DNA of 64,000 nucleotides from an uncultured Paracoccaceae bacterium (GCA_947497985.1 CANMIX010000008.1:1-64000), one strand, 5' to 3'; positions 1 through 8,924 are shown, counted from the first letter of the stretch. Numbers and translations are program-made. Notes: generated by a model not told the origin, from the sequence alone.

Positions 1-77
1 AAAACGGTCTGCGCTTTGCGATCCGCGAAGGCGGCCGCACCGTTGGCGCGGGCGTTGTGTCCAAAATCACTGAGTAA
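1..77 (+). CDS. tuf: Elongation factor Tu, C-terminal end (partial)
   Basis: Only the last 24 codons are present, in frame from base 3 and ending at the TAA at 75-77. They read through FAIREGGRTVGAGVVSKI, the near-invariant C-terminus of EF-Tu, the GTPase that delivers aminoacyl-tRNA to the ribosome. The gene starts outside the window. Its place upstream of rpsJ matches the common bacterial order fusA-tuf-rpsJ. It is followed by several hairpins and an intrinsic terminator, so it is probably not cotranscribed with rpsJ here. Confidence 0.95.
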   Translation, partial: NGLRFAIREGGRTVGAGVVSKITE

Positions 78-83
78 GAACGC

Positions 84-150
84 ATTCTAGCTTGCTAGAA
101 TTCTGTTCAGTGGTTCTCGGCGGTTTTGCCAGCAAAATCGCCGAGAACCA
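84..150. repeat. Two adjacent inverted repeats downstream of tuf
   Basis: Bases 84-101 form a perfect 8-bp stem with a 2-base loop (arms ATTCTAGC and GCTAGAAT). Bases 111-150 form a much longer stem: the arms TGGTTCTCGGCG and CGCCGAGAACCA are perfect complements, and the pairing continues inward through a wobble and TTTTGC/GCAAAA. Neither has a T-tract. They sit just before the terminator at 169-196 and may stabilise the 3' end of the very abundant tuf mRNA, or be a remnant of a dispersed repeat. Confidence 0.7.
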
Positions 151-168
151 CACAGGTGAAATACTAGA

Positions 169-196
169 AAGGCCGCCCCAAAAAGGCGGCCTTTTG
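169..196 (+). terminator. Intrinsic terminator after tuf
   Basis: A perfect 7-bp GC stem (GGCCGCC and GGCGGCC) with an A-rich loop, followed by TTTT. It lies about 95 bases after the tuf stop. Confidence 0.8.
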
Positions 197-251
197 TGTG
201 CTGTGTGACAAGTGGCCGGTCGAGCGCCGATGCCTGATCCCTTGGCAAATG

Positions 252-1184
252 CTACCCACTGTCACCTTTTATTGCCGACATCTCCGGCTCATCATTTGTG
301 ATCCGCGACGGCTCATGCGTGCCGCCCGGCATATAAGTCTCGATATTGGCCTGCCAGGCCGCTCTCAATCGACCGGGGCGCAGCGCAAAACGTTCGCGTA
401 GAACCTGATCAAGCGGCGCATCCAGTTTGAAGCCCTGTGCACGACGGCCGAGATTGGCGATATCGCTGTCATTGTCGTGATGCGCGCCACGGATAAACAT
501 TGGACCATCGCGCCACATCAGCGTTGGCATTTCATGCCAAAGACGCAGGTGGTGGAAGTCGATGACAGAGCGCGGGTTTTCAGGCGCTGTGAAAATCACA
601 GTTCCCGGCGCCCAAAACCGCATGGAAATGGGCGTGAAGTCACAGCCTTCGCGTGAGCTGCGCATCACCAGCCCGCGACAAAAATCCAGACCAAACAGTC
701 CTGCGCCCTTATAGAGGGGCTCGATATCGTTAAAAACGCTGCGGGTTTTTTCGACAAAATCGGTCCCAAGCGCATCGTCATCATCCAATCGGAATTGGGC
801 AATCACATCCGCCGAGGGGTCACGATATTTCGACATCACCGTACGGGCGAGATCATATTGTGACTGCCCTTCTTTTGCAAAAACCGCAACAATTTGTGGG
901 ATCTTGGCGAGTTGGCGCAAAATGCGGCCGCGCCAGGGGGATGGCAGCGCGTCACCGATCAGGAAGATCAACTTGAAATCCGGATCCGTTTGCCGCGCGA
1001 TTGCGGGCAATACCAGATGCCGCAGCAGGAACAGACGATGCTCCAACCGCGCCGGGCTATAGAGCCGTGCACGTAAATCCTCTAAGGTGGTTGAACCGCG
1101 CCTGAACCCTTTGGAATCTGACGGATAAGACCACCGGCACAGGCCTAAGACCTGAACCTTGGTTCGTGTGTTCATGTTTGGCAT
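252..1184 (-). CDS. Rhamnosyltransferase-like glycosyltransferase (PF11316 family)
   Basis: This 310-residue protein resembles the putative rhamnosyl transferase family common in Rhodobacteraceae. Seen features are an N-terminal region with LGLCRWSYP, an HRLFLLRHLVLPAI stretch, and the acidic FRLDDDDAL motif near residue 145, which looks like the nucleotide-sugar and metal-binding DxD of GT-A enzymes. There is no signal peptide or membrane segment, so it probably acts in the cytoplasm on surface glycan precursors; the acceptor is unknown. The first ATG is used, and an ATG three codons downstream (1175) is equally possible. It is antisense to the ribosomal genes and sits between tuf and rpsJ, which are usually adjacent, so it is an insertion into the super-operon. 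Confidence 0.75.
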   Translation of the reverse strand: MPNMNTRTKVQVLGLCRWSYPSDSKGFRRGSTTLEDLRARLYSPARLEHRLFLLRHLVLPAIARQTDPDFKLIFLIGDALPSPWRGRILRQLAKIPQIVAVFAKEGQSQYDLARTVMSKYRDPSADVIAQFRLDDDDALGTDFVEKTRSVFNDIEPLYKGAGLFGLDFCRGLVMRSSREGCDFTPISMRFWAPGTVIFTAPENPRSVIDFHHLRLWHEMPTLMWRDGPMFIRGAHHDNDSDIANLGRRAQGFKLDAPLDQVLRERFALRPGRLRAAWQANIETYMPGGTHEPSRITNDEPEMSAIKGDSG

Positions 1185-1627
1185 TTGGGGAAATTCGATT
1201 TAGTTAAAATATACCTAAAGTGGTATTTCATGTAGAAAATCATGTCAAACATGAAGCCAACTGACGCAGATACCGCTGCACCAAAAGCGTAGTATTCACG
1301 CAAGGTAGCGGTCGGTCGGCATATTTCCCTTGGGGTCGGCCTCACGGGCGGTTTGTGTTGGCTTGATTGCCAGCGCATTTGCGGCGCGGGGCGCTGCGTT
1401 TCCGTCAGTTTCCTTAGGTGCGTAATCCGTTAACCCACCGTACGGCAAACGGGCAACGCGTTTCGCTGCGAAACCCCCTTGTCACATAGGTCTTTCAGAC
1501 GTATAGAGCGCCATCCCGCATAGCGGGGGTGAGGCGGGGTGATTCCCGCCTTTTGGGTTCGATGAGGGTTCGTGATGGTCACATACCCTCCTCTCAACTC
1601 CAACGCCTGGATAAAGGCATTACTATA
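1185..1627. other. Intergenic region between the divergent glycosyltransferase gene and rpsJ
   Basis: No convincing gene was found. The left part should carry the promoter of the leftward glycosyltransferase gene. The right part is the rpsJ leader with three consecutive hairpins, listed separately. Short open frames here lack recognisable domains and good ribosome binding sites. Confidence 0.6.
1514..1590 (+). promoter_or_regulatory. Structured leader of rpsJ with three hairpins
   Basis: Three stem-loops follow one another: 1514-1528 (CCCGC/GCGGG), 1533-1554 (GGCGGG/CCCGCC, followed by TTTT, so terminator-like), and 1564-1590 (GAGGGT/ACCCTC with an inner GTGA/TCAC stem). The last ends 37 bases before the rpsJ ATG. 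In enterobacteria the S10 operon leader is the target of L4 feedback, but that structure is not conserved in alphaproteobacteria. Regulation by this leader is an inference from position and folding. Confidence 0.5.
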
Positions 1628-1942
1628 ATGCAAAGCCAAAACATCCGTATCCGGCTGAAGGCATTTGACTATCGCGTACTGGATGCCAGCACGCAAGAGA
1701 TCGTCAACACTGCCAAGCGCACCGGCGCCACTGTTCGTGGTCCGATCCCGCTGCCGAATAAGATCGAGAAATTCACTGTTCTGCGTGGTCCCCACGTTGA
1801 CAAGAAATCCCGTGACCAGTTCGAGATCCGCACACACAAGCGTATGCTCGACATCGTTGATCCGACTCCCCAGACCGTGGACGCGCTGATGAAGCTCGAT
1901 CTGGCGGCTGGTGTTGATGTCGAAATCAAGCTGCAATCATAA
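1628..1942 (+). CDS. rpsJ: 30S ribosomal protein S10
   Basis: S10 of the small-subunit head, also known as NusE in transcription antitermination complexes. The 104-residue product begins [16 protein letters not shown] and contains the conserved [20 protein letters not shown] block and the [14 protein letters not shown] segment. The frame is open 33 codons further upstream, but that part overlaps the leader hairpins and has no S10 similarity, so the ATG at 1628 is chosen. It heads the first block of the split super-operon and is followed by rplC after 18 bases. Confidence 0.97.
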   Translation: MQSQNIRIRLKAFDYRVLDASTQEIVNTAKRTGATVRGPIPLPNKIEKFTVLRGPHVDKKSRDQFEIRTHKRMLDIVDPTPQTVDALMKLDLAAGVDVEIKLQS

Positions 1943-1960
1943 GATCGGAGGGTAGATTAT

Positions 1961-2665
1961 ATGCGCTCTGGTATTATCGCAAAGAAAGTGGGCATGACCC
2001 GCTTGTTCATGGAAGACGGTAAGCAGATCCCTGTAACCGTTCTTTCGCTGGATGGTCTGCAGGTTGTTGCACAACGTACCGAAGACAAAGACGGCTACAC
2101 CGCAGTTCAGCTGGGTGCAGGTTCCGCAAAAGTAAAGCGCGTTTCACAAGCGATGCGTGGCCACTTTGCAGCCTCCAAAGTTGAACCCAAGCGTAAGCTG
2201 GTTGAATTCCGCGTTCCGGCCGAAGGTCTGATCGAAGTGGGTGCAGAGATTTCTGCAGAGCACTTCCTGACAGGTCAAAAAGTCGACGTAACCGGTACTT
2301 CGATCGGTAAAGGCTTTGCTGGTGCGATGAAGCGCCACAACTTTGGTGGTCTTCGCGCGACACACGGTGTTTCGATCTCACACCGTTCGCACGGTTCAAC
2401 CGGTCAGTGTCAAGATCCTGGTAAAGTTTTCAAAGGCAAGAAAATGGCCGGTCACATGGGTGCAGCCCGTGTAACCACCCAGAACCTTGAAGTTGTGAAA
2501 ACTGACGCCGATCGTGGCCTGGTCTTCATCAAAGGTGCTGTACCTGGTCCAAAATCTGGCTGGGTTACCGTCAAAGACGCTGTGAAAAAGAAGGCCCCCG
2601 AAGGTCTGCCTTTCCCAGCTGCTGTTAAATCTGCGGAAGCTCCCGCGGAAGGTGGTGAAGCATGA
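1961..2665 (+). CDS. rplC: 50S ribosomal protein L3
   Basis: L3 is an early assembly protein that reaches the peptidyl-transferase centre with its central loop. This 234-residue protein starts [16 protein letters not shown]. It carries the [20 protein letters not shown] loop, whose glutamine is methylated in E. coli. The C-terminus, rich in Ala and Glu, extends about 25 residues beyond the E. coli protein, as is usual in alphaproteobacteria. A strong GGAGG lies upstream of the ATG. The stop overlaps the rplD start (ATGA), so translation is probably coupled. Confidence 0.97.
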   Translation: MRSGIIAKKVGMTRLFMEDGKQIPVTVLSLDGLQVVAQRTEDKDGYTAVQLGAGSAKVKRVSQAMRGHFAASKVEPKRKLVEFRVPAEGLIEVGAEISAEHFLTGQKVDVTGTSIGKGFAGAMKRHNFGGLRATHGVSISHRSHGSTGQCQDPGKVFKGKKMAGHMGAARVTTQNLEVVKTDADRGLVFIKGAVPGPKSGWVTVKDAVKKKAPEGLPFPAAVKSAEAPAEGGEA

Positions 2666-3279
2666 AACTTGACGTGATCAAACTCGACGGCGCCAAAGCC
2701 GGTGATATTGAACTGTCCGCAGACCTGTTTGGTCTGGAGCCACGCGCAGACATTCTGCACCGTGTGGTTCGCTGGCAGCGCAACAACGCCCAGGCCGGTA
2801 CGCACAAGGTTCTGACTCGTTCGGAAACCAGCTACTCGACCAAGAAGATCTATCGCCAAAAAGGCACCGGTGGCGCACGTCACGGTGACCGTAACGCGCC
2901 GATCTTCCGCAAGGGTGGTATCTACAAGGGTCCAACACCGCGTTCGCACGGTCACGACCTGCCCAAGAAGTTCCGCAAGCTGGGTCTGCGCCACGCGCTG
3001 TCCGCAAAAGCAAAAGCGGGTGAACTGGTCATCATCGAAGACGCAGCGTCTGCGGGTAAAACCGCTGCTCTGGCAAAACAGGTCAAGAACCTGGGCTGGA
3101 AACGCGCATTGGTCATCGACGGTGCATCCGTGAACGAAGACTTCCTGAAGGCATCGCGCAACATCGAAGGTCTGGATATCCTGCCGACGATGGGTGCAAA
3201 CGTCTATGACATCCTGAAGCGTGACACTCTGGTGATCACCAAAGCAGGTGTCGAAGCACTGGAGGCTCGCCTGAAATGA
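2662..3279 (+). CDS. rplD: 50S ribosomal protein L4
   Basis: L4 lines the polypeptide exit tunnel and in E. coli represses the S10 operon. This 205-residue protein contains the tunnel-loop sequence [19 protein letters not shown] with the conserved basic and glycine residues. It overlaps rplC by 4 bases at its start and rplW by 4 bases at its end, indicating coupled translation of the three genes. Confidence 0.97.
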   Translation: MKLDVIKLDGAKAGDIELSADLFGLEPRADILHRVVRWQRNNAQAGTHKVLTRSETSYSTKKIYRQKGTGGARHGDRNAPIFRKGGIYKGPTPRSHGHDLPKKFRKLGLRHALSAKAKAGELVIIEDAASAGKTAALAKQVKNLGWKRALVIDGASVNEDFLKASRNIEGLDILPTMGANVYDILKRDTLVITKAGVEALEARLK

Positions 3280-3572
3280 GTGCCAAGGCAGAACATTACG
3301 ACGTGATCCGCAAGCCGATCATCACCGAGAAAACCACTCTGGCGTCCGAAAACGGCGCAGTTGTTTTTGAAGTGGCGATCGATTCGGCCAAACCACAGAT
3401 CAAAGAAGCTGTTGAAGCGCTCTTTGGTGTGAAGGTCAAAGCGGTCAATACAACCATCACCAAAGGTAAGGTCAAGCGTTTCCGCGGCCAGCTGGGCAAG
3501 CGTAAAGACGTTAAAAAAGCCTATGTTACCTTGGAAGAAGGTAACACCATCGACGTATCCACCGGTCTTTAA
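3276..3572 (+). CDS. rplW: 50S ribosomal protein L23
   Basis: L23 sits at the tunnel exit and is the docking site for trigger factor and SRP. The 98-residue product has the family N-terminus [17 protein letters not shown] and the central [16 protein letters not shown] segment. In most bacteria rplB follows directly. Here a terminator at about 3606-3642 and three foreign genes intervene before rplB at 6274. Confidence 0.97.
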   Translation: MSAKAEHYDVIRKPIITEKTTLASENGAVVFEVAIDSAKPQIKEAVEALFGVKVKAVNTTITKGKVKRFRGQLGKRKDVKKAYVTLEEGNTIDVSTGL

Positions 3573-3605
3573 TCAGATCAGCGGGTCACATGGTGACACA
3601 AATTG

Positions 3606-3642
3606 AAGCCTCTCGCCGGTCTCGGCGGGGGGCTTTTTCTTT
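3606..3642 (+). terminator. Intrinsic terminator after rplW
   Basis: An 11-bp stem (GCCTCTCGCCG with CGGCGGGGGGC, two wobbles) with a 4-base loop, then CTTTTTCTTTT. It ends the first S10 block and separates it from the inserted genes. Confidence 0.85.
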
Positions 3643-3686
3643 TGCAGCAATTTCACGCTGAAGAGATGTAGTTTCCGCTGCTCTCG

Positions 3687-3700
3687 CGCTGTATTTATAC
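3687..3700. repeat. Perfect palindrome in the cold-shock gene upstream region
   Basis: CTGTATTTATACAG is perfectly symmetric and followed by five T. It lies about 160 bases before the cold-shock ATG, so it could be an operator or a short RNA hairpin. It does not match the E. coli LexA spacing (six rather than eight bases between CTGT and ACAG). Confidence 0.45.
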
Positions 3701-3862
3701 AGTTTTTGATTGACGCGGGGGGCGCAAGGTCCCATTGGTTGCGAGCTACGTTTTCGTTCTTCGACTCTTTTCTGGCCCTGCGGCGGTAGATTTCGATGTT
3801 GCCTCTACGCGGCCTCGCCATCGCATCCTGCGGGTGGCGTCTAACTTAAAAGGAATTGCGGA

Positions 3863-4069
3863 ATGGCTTCTGGCACCGTGAAATGGTTCAACTCCACTAA
3901 AGGTTTTGGTTTTATTGCTCCCGAAGAAGGTGGCAAAGACATCTTTGTACACATCTCTGCTGTTGAGCGCTCCGGCCTGACCGGTCTGGCTGACAACCAA
4001 AAAGTAACTTTCGACGTTGAAGCAGGCCGTGACGGCCGCGAAAGCGCCGTAAACCTGGAACTCGCCTGA
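3863..4069 (+). CDS. CspA-family cold-shock protein
   Basis: A 68-residue single cold-shock domain that binds single-stranded RNA or DNA and prevents RNA secondary structure. RNP1-like KGFGFI follows VKWFN, and the RNP2-like motif is IFVHISAV. The length is typical of the family. AAAAGGA provides a ribosome binding site. It has its own terminator at 4112-4145 and a long 5' region, as is common for cold-shock mRNAs. It is an insertion between rplW and rplB, and its product may serve RNA chaperone needs during active translation, though that link is only positional. Confidence 0.93.
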   Translation: MASGTVKWFNSTKGFGFIAPEEGGKDIFVHISAVERSGLTGLADNQKVTFDVEAGRDGRESAVNLELA

Positions 4070-4111
4070 GTTTAGGTTCAGACCAGCAATTGCCGGTCTG
4101 CTAAGAATTTC

Positions 4112-4145
4112 AAAGCCCTTCGCAGAAATGCGGGGGGCTTTTTTG
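4112..4145 (+). terminator. Intrinsic terminator after the cold-shock gene
   Basis: A 12-bp stem (AAGCCCTTCGCA with TGCGGGGGGCTT, two wobbles) capped by GAAA and followed by TTTTTT. A second short stem, CAGACC/GGTCTG, lies just upstream at 4079-4100. Confidence 0.85.
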
Positions 4146-4253
4146 GTGTGCCGTGTCGGGGAGAAAGTTCCTGACGCGTTAAGAAAACCCCTGCAATTGC
4201 ACAGGCTTTTTTGTGTCGACCACGCGCCTTTGGTCATAGGTTCATTTTGGAAT

Positions 4254-5084
4254 ATGAACAGGCAAGCGGGCAGGGCGATGCTGAAACGGATTTTGGGTGT
4301 GGTGGCGGTATTGGTGGCTCTTGCGGGGCTGGCCTATGCGCAGGTCTTTGATGAGGTTGCCTATGGCGATCACCCGAAACATCGGATGGATGTCTATGCG
4401 CCCAAAGGCGCGGAGAACGCGCCGATTGTGCTGATGCTGCATGGTGGCGGTTGGCGGGGTGGCAACAAGCGCTGGCCGAATGTCTGGTTCTCCAAATCCC
4501 GCCATTTCCTGTCCAAAGGCTATGTCTTTGTCTCCACCGCCACCCGGCTGATGCCTGACGCTGACCCGTTAGAGCAGGTGCAGGATCTCGCGCGTGCGAT
4601 GGGGTATGTGCAGGAACACGCGGCTGAGTGGGGCGGGGACCCTGAACGGATCATCCTGATGGGCCATTCCTCGGGCGCGCATGTGGCGACATTGCTGGGG
4701 CTGCAACAGGATCTTTTGGCCGAGAACGGGCTGAACCGGCCACTTGCCATCATCTCGCTCGACACGGCAGCGCTGGACGTCACAGCCCGCATGCAGCGCG
4801 CCCCGCGCCCTTGGCTGACCACAGTCTTTGGCGCGGATGAAGTGTTGTGGAAAGCCGCGTCCCCGTCTGAGTATATGGACGAGAGCGATCCACCCCTGCT
4901 GATCGTCTGCTCCGCCAACCGCGCCTGGCCATGCCCCACGGCCGAGGGTTTTGCCAAGGAGCGCGCAAACATAGGCGTCCTGCCCGTCGCCCTAGACCAC
5001 CGCCCCATCAACGCCCATCTAGGCCGCAAGGGGGGGTATACGGACACGGTGGATGAGTGGTTGGCGGGTGTGGGCGTGCGGTGA
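4254..5084 (+). CDS. Exported alpha/beta hydrolase (BD-FAE/carboxylesterase-like)
   Basis: The predicted 276-residue protein begins with a short basic region and a hydrophobic segment ending LAGLAYAQ, a Sec signal peptide. It therefore acts in the periplasm or outside the cell. The alpha/beta-hydrolase signatures are the oxyanion-hole motif HGGGW and the nucleophile elbow GHSSGAH. A late DHRPINAHLG probably supplies the catalytic His. Substrates are likely small esters, but the sequence does not define them. The start is uncertain: ATG 4254 is chosen, ATG 4278 gives an equally good signal peptide, and further upstream the frame enters the cold-shock terminator. It is an insertion in the ribosomal cluster. 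Confidence 0.8.
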   Translation: MNRQAGRAMLKRILGVVAVLVALAGLAYAQVFDEVAYGDHPKHRMDVYAPKGAENAPIVLMLHGGGWRGGNKRWPNVWFSKSRHFLSKGYVFVSTATRLMPDADPLEQVQDLARAMGYVQEHAAEWGGDPERIILMGHSSGAHVATLLGLQQDLLAENGLNRPLAIISLDTAALDVTARMQRAPRPWLTTVFGADEVLWKAASPSEYMDESDPPLLIVCSANRAWPCPTAEGFAKERANIGVLPVALDHRPINAHLGRKGGYTDTVDEWLAGVGVR

Positions 5085-5121
5085 TGCGAGGATTTTCGTT
5101 CGCTAAGGGCAGCGCCTGACA

Positions 5122-5152
5122 CAGGACGGGCGTGAAGCGCCCTCCTGTTTTG
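5122..5152 (+). terminator. Terminator-like hairpin after the hydrolase gene
   Basis: The arms AGGACGGGCG and CGCCCTCCT pair with one bulge and are followed by GTTTTG. Downstream, at 5189-5205, is another perfect GC hairpin (CCCGGCC/GGCCGGG). The weak T-tract makes this tentative. Confidence 0.4.
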
Positions 5153-5279
5153 CTGGAAGCCAACCTTCGGTTTTACTGGAGGGGAGTGCCCGGCCTGCGG
5201 CCGGGTGGTCAGTTTGAAAGATTTGTGGCTTTATTCTGTACCAGTTAAAAGCGATTTAGGTGGGTCCCCAGAGGTAAGT

Positions 5280-6035
5280 ATGCCAATTCTTCATAGCTAT
5301 TTTCAAAATAGCGCATTTAACTGGCTGGTCGATCGAGTTGACCGGTTGGATGGGCGGGCGAAGTTCTGCGCTCAAAATTCGCTAAGGTATTTGAAGTGGG
5401 CGAATGAGGCATACGCGATTTCGCCTCTTGTTTCAAATTTCAACGCGTCACATGCGACAGAGGAAGCAGTAGTTAGTTTTATCTCATCGATGCTGAGTGT
5501 CAGTGACGTTGATGGGGTCAAACGGATCAAGATCAGAGAGCACAAGACGAAGGCTCTGGTTTCAATTCTTGCTCAGAGGTTTATCAATTCACTGGGTGCG
5601 AATAGCCTACGCTTTGCGGTCAGCCCCAACCACGACAACTTAATTTTCGAAATAGGTCTTCTAGATACGCAACCCATTCGCGGAGAGTACCATCTAAGTA
5701 ACCTCTCACTACACGATGAGGGAGAAGAAGTTGCGGACAGCCAATTCTTGATCGGTAATTCTCCGAAGATAGACGATATCTTTGAGGAGATGGATAAAGT
5801 CGCAAAAGCAAGGAACGCACTTTTGTATGCCAATGAACGAGGTGTTCCTACAGGGTTTGTTGACCCAGACGAGGCCTTGGTTCGGGATGCGGAGCTGACG
5901 CTTGGTTTAATTTGGGCAGCTATAGATGTGCAGCTAGACCCTGAGGGGAACTCAGAATTTTTGAGGCGTATTGCTTTACAGATCCTGGAACTGCAGAGAG
6001 AAGGACGTAACCGCCACAGGGAGGCTACCAAATAA
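5280..6035 (+). CDS. Hypothetical protein, low-GC orphan
   Basis: A 251-residue protein not recognised as any family. It has no signal peptide or membrane segment. It is mixed alpha/beta in character, with an acidic central part and a helical C-terminus ending in a basic run (LQREGRNRHREATK). AGAGGT stands four bases before the ATG at 5280, which favours this start over an in-frame GTG at 5205 that overlaps a GC hairpin. Base composition is visibly more AT-rich than the flanking genes, and codons such as AAT, TTT, ATA and AGA are frequent, suggesting recent acquisition. It lies between the secreted hydrolase and rplB. Confidence 0.6.
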   Translation: MPILHSYFQNSAFNWLVDRVDRLDGRAKFCAQNSLRYLKWANEAYAISPLVSNFNASHATEEAVVSFISSMLSVSDVDGVKRIKIREHKTKALVSILAQRFINSLGANSLRFAVSPNHDNLIFEIGLLDTQPIRGEYHLSNLSLHDEGEEVADSQFLIGNSPKIDDIFEEMDKVAKARNALLYANERGVPTGFVDPDEALVRDAELTLGLIWAAIDVQLDPEGNSEFLRRIALQILELQREGRNRHREATK

Positions 6036-6273
6036 GATAGTCTGTTCTCCCCATTGCCACCTCCCCACCTTTCCGCTATATCCCGCTCATTCTGTGGCCT
6101 CGGATTCGTTCCGGGGCCTCTGATATTTTGGAATCGGGGACCTTCGGGGCCCTATAAACTTGGTCACCTGAACCCGTCGCGCCACGATTACGGCGCAGCA
6201 AGGCAGGGGGCTTTCACATAGCGGTATCCCACTTCTTCCTCGGGTATCGCACGCTAAACGGAAGACAGAAAGC

Positions 6274-7116
6274 ATGGCACTTAAGTCGTATAAACCGACT
6301 ACGCCGGGCCAGCGTGGGCTGGTTCTGATCGACCGTTCGGAGCTTTGGAAAGGGCGTCCGGTTAAATCTCTCACTGAGGGTTTGACCAAATCGGGCGGCC
6401 GGAACAACACCGGACGGATCACTTCACGCCGCCGCGGCGGTGGCGCAAAGCGTCTCTACCGGATCGTTGACTTCAAACGGAACAAGTTTGATGTTGCCGC
6501 CACTGTTGAGCGCATCGAATATGACCCTAACCGTACTGCCTTTATCGCACTGGTAAAGTATGAAGACGGCGAGCAGGCTTATATCCTGGCTCCGCAGCGT
6601 CTGGCAGTGGGTGACAAGGTCATCGCCTCCAGCAAGGCCGACATCAAGCCGGGCAACGCAATGCCGTTCTCGGGCATGCCAATCGGTACAATCGTTCACA
6701 ACATCGAAATGAAACCAGGCAAGGGCGGCCAGATCGCACGTGCAGCTGGTACCTACGCACAATTCGTAGGTCGTGACGGTGGTTACGCTCAGATCCGTCT
6801 GAGCAGCGGTGAACTGCGTATGGTGCGTCAGGAATGCATGGCGACCGTTGGTGCGGTTTCCAACCCTGACAACTCAAACCAAGACTACGGTAAAGCCGGT
6901 CGTATGCGCCACAAAGGCAAGCGTCCGTCGGTTCGTGGTGTTGCGATGAACCCGATCGATCACCCTCATGGTGGTGGTGAAGGCCGTACATCTGGTGGTC
7001 GTACTCCGGTTACACCCTGGGGTAAGGACACCAAAGGTAAGCGTACCCGTAACAAAAACAAAGCGTCGCAAAAGCTTATTATCCGCTCGCGTCACGCCAA
7101 GAAGAAAGGGCGTTAA
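6274..7116 (+). CDS. rplB: 50S ribosomal protein L2
   Basis: L2 is a core large-subunit protein needed for subunit joining and peptidyl transfer. The 280-residue product has the full C-terminal signature around [18 protein letters not shown], including the conserved histidine in the HGGG loop. It opens the second ribosomal block, 238 bases after the low-GC orphan, and must use a promoter in that gap because the rplW terminator and three genes separate it from the first block. rpsS follows after 3 bases. Confidence 0.97.
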   Translation: MALKSYKPTTPGQRGLVLIDRSELWKGRPVKSLTEGLTKSGGRNNTGRITSRRRGGGAKRLYRIVDFKRNKFDVAATVERIEYDPNRTAFIALVKYEDGEQAYILAPQRLAVGDKVIASSKADIKPGNAMPFSGMPIGTIVHNIEMKPGKGGQIARAAGTYAQFVGRDGGYAQIRLSSGELRMVRQECMATVGAVSNPDNSNQDYGKAGRMRHKGKRPSVRGVAMNPIDHPHGGGEGRTSGGRTPVTPWGKDTKGKRTRNKNKASQKLIIRSRHAKKKGR

Positions 7117-7119
7117 TCT

Positions 7120-7398
7120 ATGTCTCGCTCTGTTTGGAAGGGTCCTTTCGTCGACAGCTACGTCTTGAAAAAGGCAGAAGCTGCACGTGAATCGGGCCGC
7201 AATGAAGTGATCAAAATCTGGTCCCGTCGTTCCACCATCCTGCCCCAGTTCGTGGGTCTGACATTTGGTGTTTACAACGGTCAGAAGCACATCCCCGTCA
7301 ACGTCTCGGAAGACATGATTGGTCAGAAGTTCGGTGAATATGCACCAACTCGGACCTATTACGGTCACGCTGCAGACAAAAAAGCGAAACGGAAGTAA
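7120..7398 (+). CDS. rpsS: 30S ribosomal protein S19
   Basis: S19 lies in the head of the small subunit and forms a complex with S13. The 92-residue protein starts [14 protein letters not shown] and has the conserved [24 protein letters not shown] region (shown in part). Its ribosome binding site, AGAAAGGG, lies inside the end of rplB, and the gap to rplV is 3 bases, so the genes are tightly coupled. Confidence 0.97.
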   Translation: MSRSVWKGPFVDSYVLKKAEAARESGRNEVIKIWSRRSTILPQFVGLTFGVYNGQKHIPVNVSEDMIGQKFGEYAPTRTYYGHAADKKAKRK

Positions 7399-7401
7399 GT
7401 C

Positions 7402-7782
7402 ATGGGCAAGGCAAAGAACCCCCGCCGCGTGGCCGAAAACGAAGCAATGGCAAAACTGCGCATGCTTCGCACCAGCCCGCAGAAACTGAACCTGGTAGCC
7501 GCAATGATCCGTGGCAAGAAAGTTGAGAAGGCGTTGACCGACCTGACTTTCTCTAACAAACGGGTCGCACAGGACGTGAAGAAATGCCTTCAGTCCGCAA
7601 TTGCGAATGCTGAAAATAATCACAATCTGGACGTCGACGAACTGATCGTTGCCGAGGCCTATGTGGGTAAAAACCTGGTCATGAAACGCGGTCGTCCGCG
7701 GGCTCGTGGTCGTTACGGGAAAATCCTGAAGCCGTTCTCGGAGCTCACCATCAAGGTGCGTCAAGTTGAGGAGCAAGCCTAA
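7402..7782 (+). CDS. rplV: 50S ribosomal protein L22
   Basis: L22 lines the exit tunnel with its extended beta-hairpin, a site where macrolide resistance mutations arise. The 126-residue protein has the [18 protein letters not shown] core and the hairpin sequence [18 protein letters not shown]. The stop shares one base with the rpsC start (TAATG). Confidence 0.97.
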   Translation: MGKAKNPRRVAENEAMAKLRMLRTSPQKLNLVAAMIRGKKVEKALTDLTFSNKRVAQDVKKCLQSAIANAENNHNLDVDELIVAEAYVGKNLVMKRGRPRARGRYGKILKPFSELTIKVRQVEEQA

Positions 7783-8498
7783 TGGGACATAAAGTCAATC
7801 CGATCGGCATGCGCCTTCAGGTCAACCGCACCTGGGACAGCCGCTGGTACGCCGACACCAAGGATTACGGTGATCTTCTGCTGGAAGATATCCGCATCCG
7901 TGACTTCATCAAAGTTGAGTGCAAACAAGCCGGTGTTGCACGTGTGATCATCGAACGTCCGCACAAAAAGTGCCGCGTTACGATCCACACCGCACGTCCG
8001 GGTGTTATCATTGGTAAGAAAGGTGCAGACATTGAAGTTCTGCGCAAGAAACTTGCCGCGATGACCGACTCTGAGCTGCACCTCAACATCGTTGAAGTTC
8101 GCAAGCCTGAGCTTGACGCACAGCTGGTTGGCGAGTCCATCGCTCAGCAGCTGGAACGTCGTGTATCTTTCCGTCGCGCCATGAAGCGTGCCGTTCAGAA
8201 CGCAATGCGCATGGGCGCCCTGGGTATCCGGGTGAACGTCGCTGGTCGTCTGGGTGGTGCTGAAATCGCGCGTACCGAATGGTACCGTGAAGGCCGCGTG
8301 CCCCTGCACACTCTGCGTGCCGACATCGATTACGCACACTCTGAAGCCATGACCCCCTATGGTATCATCGGGATCAAGACATGGATCTTCAAAGGCGAAA
8401 TCATGGAGCACGACCCGCAGGCGCGTGATCGCAAATCCCAAGAAGTCCAAGACGGCCCGGCACCTCGCGGTGCAGGCGGCAACCGTCGCGACCGCTAA
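7782..8498 (+). CDS. rpsC: 30S ribosomal protein S3
   Basis: S3 forms part of the mRNA entry channel and its helicase centre. The 238-residue protein begins [20 protein letters not shown]. It contains the KH-domain motif [14 protein letters not shown] and the C-terminal block [17 protein letters not shown] basic tail ends GGNRRDR. It is translationally coupled to rplV and followed by rplP after 12 bases with AAGGAG. Confidence 0.97.
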   Translation: MGHKVNPIGMRLQVNRTWDSRWYADTKDYGDLLLEDIRIRDFIKVECKQAGVARVIIERPHKKCRVTIHTARPGVIIGKKGADIEVLRKKLAAMTDSELHLNIVEVRKPELDAQLVGESIAQQLERRVSFRRAMKRAVQNAMRMGALGIRVNVAGRLGGAEIARTEWYREGRVPLHTLRADIDYAHSEAMTPYGIIGIKTWIFKGEIMEHDPQARDRKSQEVQDGPAPRGAGGNRRDR

Positions 8499-8510
8499 GG
8501 AGAAGATACA

Positions 8511-8924
8511 ATGCTTCAGCCAAAGCGTACAAAATTCCGCAAAATGCACAAAGGCCGGATCTCCGGTCTGGCAAAAGGTGGTTCTGATCTGAACTTCGGT
8601 ACATTCGGACTGAAAGCTCTTCAGCCTGAGCGTGTTACCGCGCGCCAGATCGAAGCTGCTCGTCGTGCGATGACCCGTCACATGAAACGTCAAGGTCGTG
8701 TGTGGATCCGCATCTTCCCAGATACTCCGGTTACGTCAAAACCAACCGAAGTTCGTATGGGTAAAGGTAAAGGTTCCGTCGACTTTTGGGCATGCAAGGT
8801 TAAGCCTGGCCGCGTGATGTTCGAAATCGATGGCGTCGACGAAGACATCGCCCGCGAGGCCCTGCGCCTGGCAGCGATGAAACTGCCGATCAAAACCCGC
8901 GTTGTGGTTCGCGAAGACTGGTAA
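8511..8924 (+). CDS. rplP: 50S ribosomal protein L16
   Basis: L16 helps position aminoacyl-tRNA in the A site. The 137-residue protein starts [16 protein letters not shown] and contains [16 protein letters not shown] and the [11 protein letters not shown] signature. In most genomes rpmC follows at once. Here a strong terminator ends the block and about 3.6 kb of accessory genes come before rpmC at 12590. Confidence 0.97.
   Translation: MLQPKRTKFRKMHKGRISGLAKGGSDLNFGTFGLKALQPERVTARQIEAARRAMTRHMKRQGRVWIRIFPDTPVTSKPTEVRMGKGKGSVDFWACKVKPGRVMFEIDGVDEDIAREALRLAAMKLPIKTRVVVREDW

Noticed and set aside
1172-1378. Short leftward open frame upstream of the glycosyltransferase gene
   Set aside because: It overlaps the glycosyltransferase start, lacks a good ribosome binding site and has no recognisable protein feature.
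3687-3700. LexA-type SOS box
   Set aside because: CTGT and ACAG are six bases apart instead of eight, and alphaproteobacterial LexA uses GTTC-type direct repeats.
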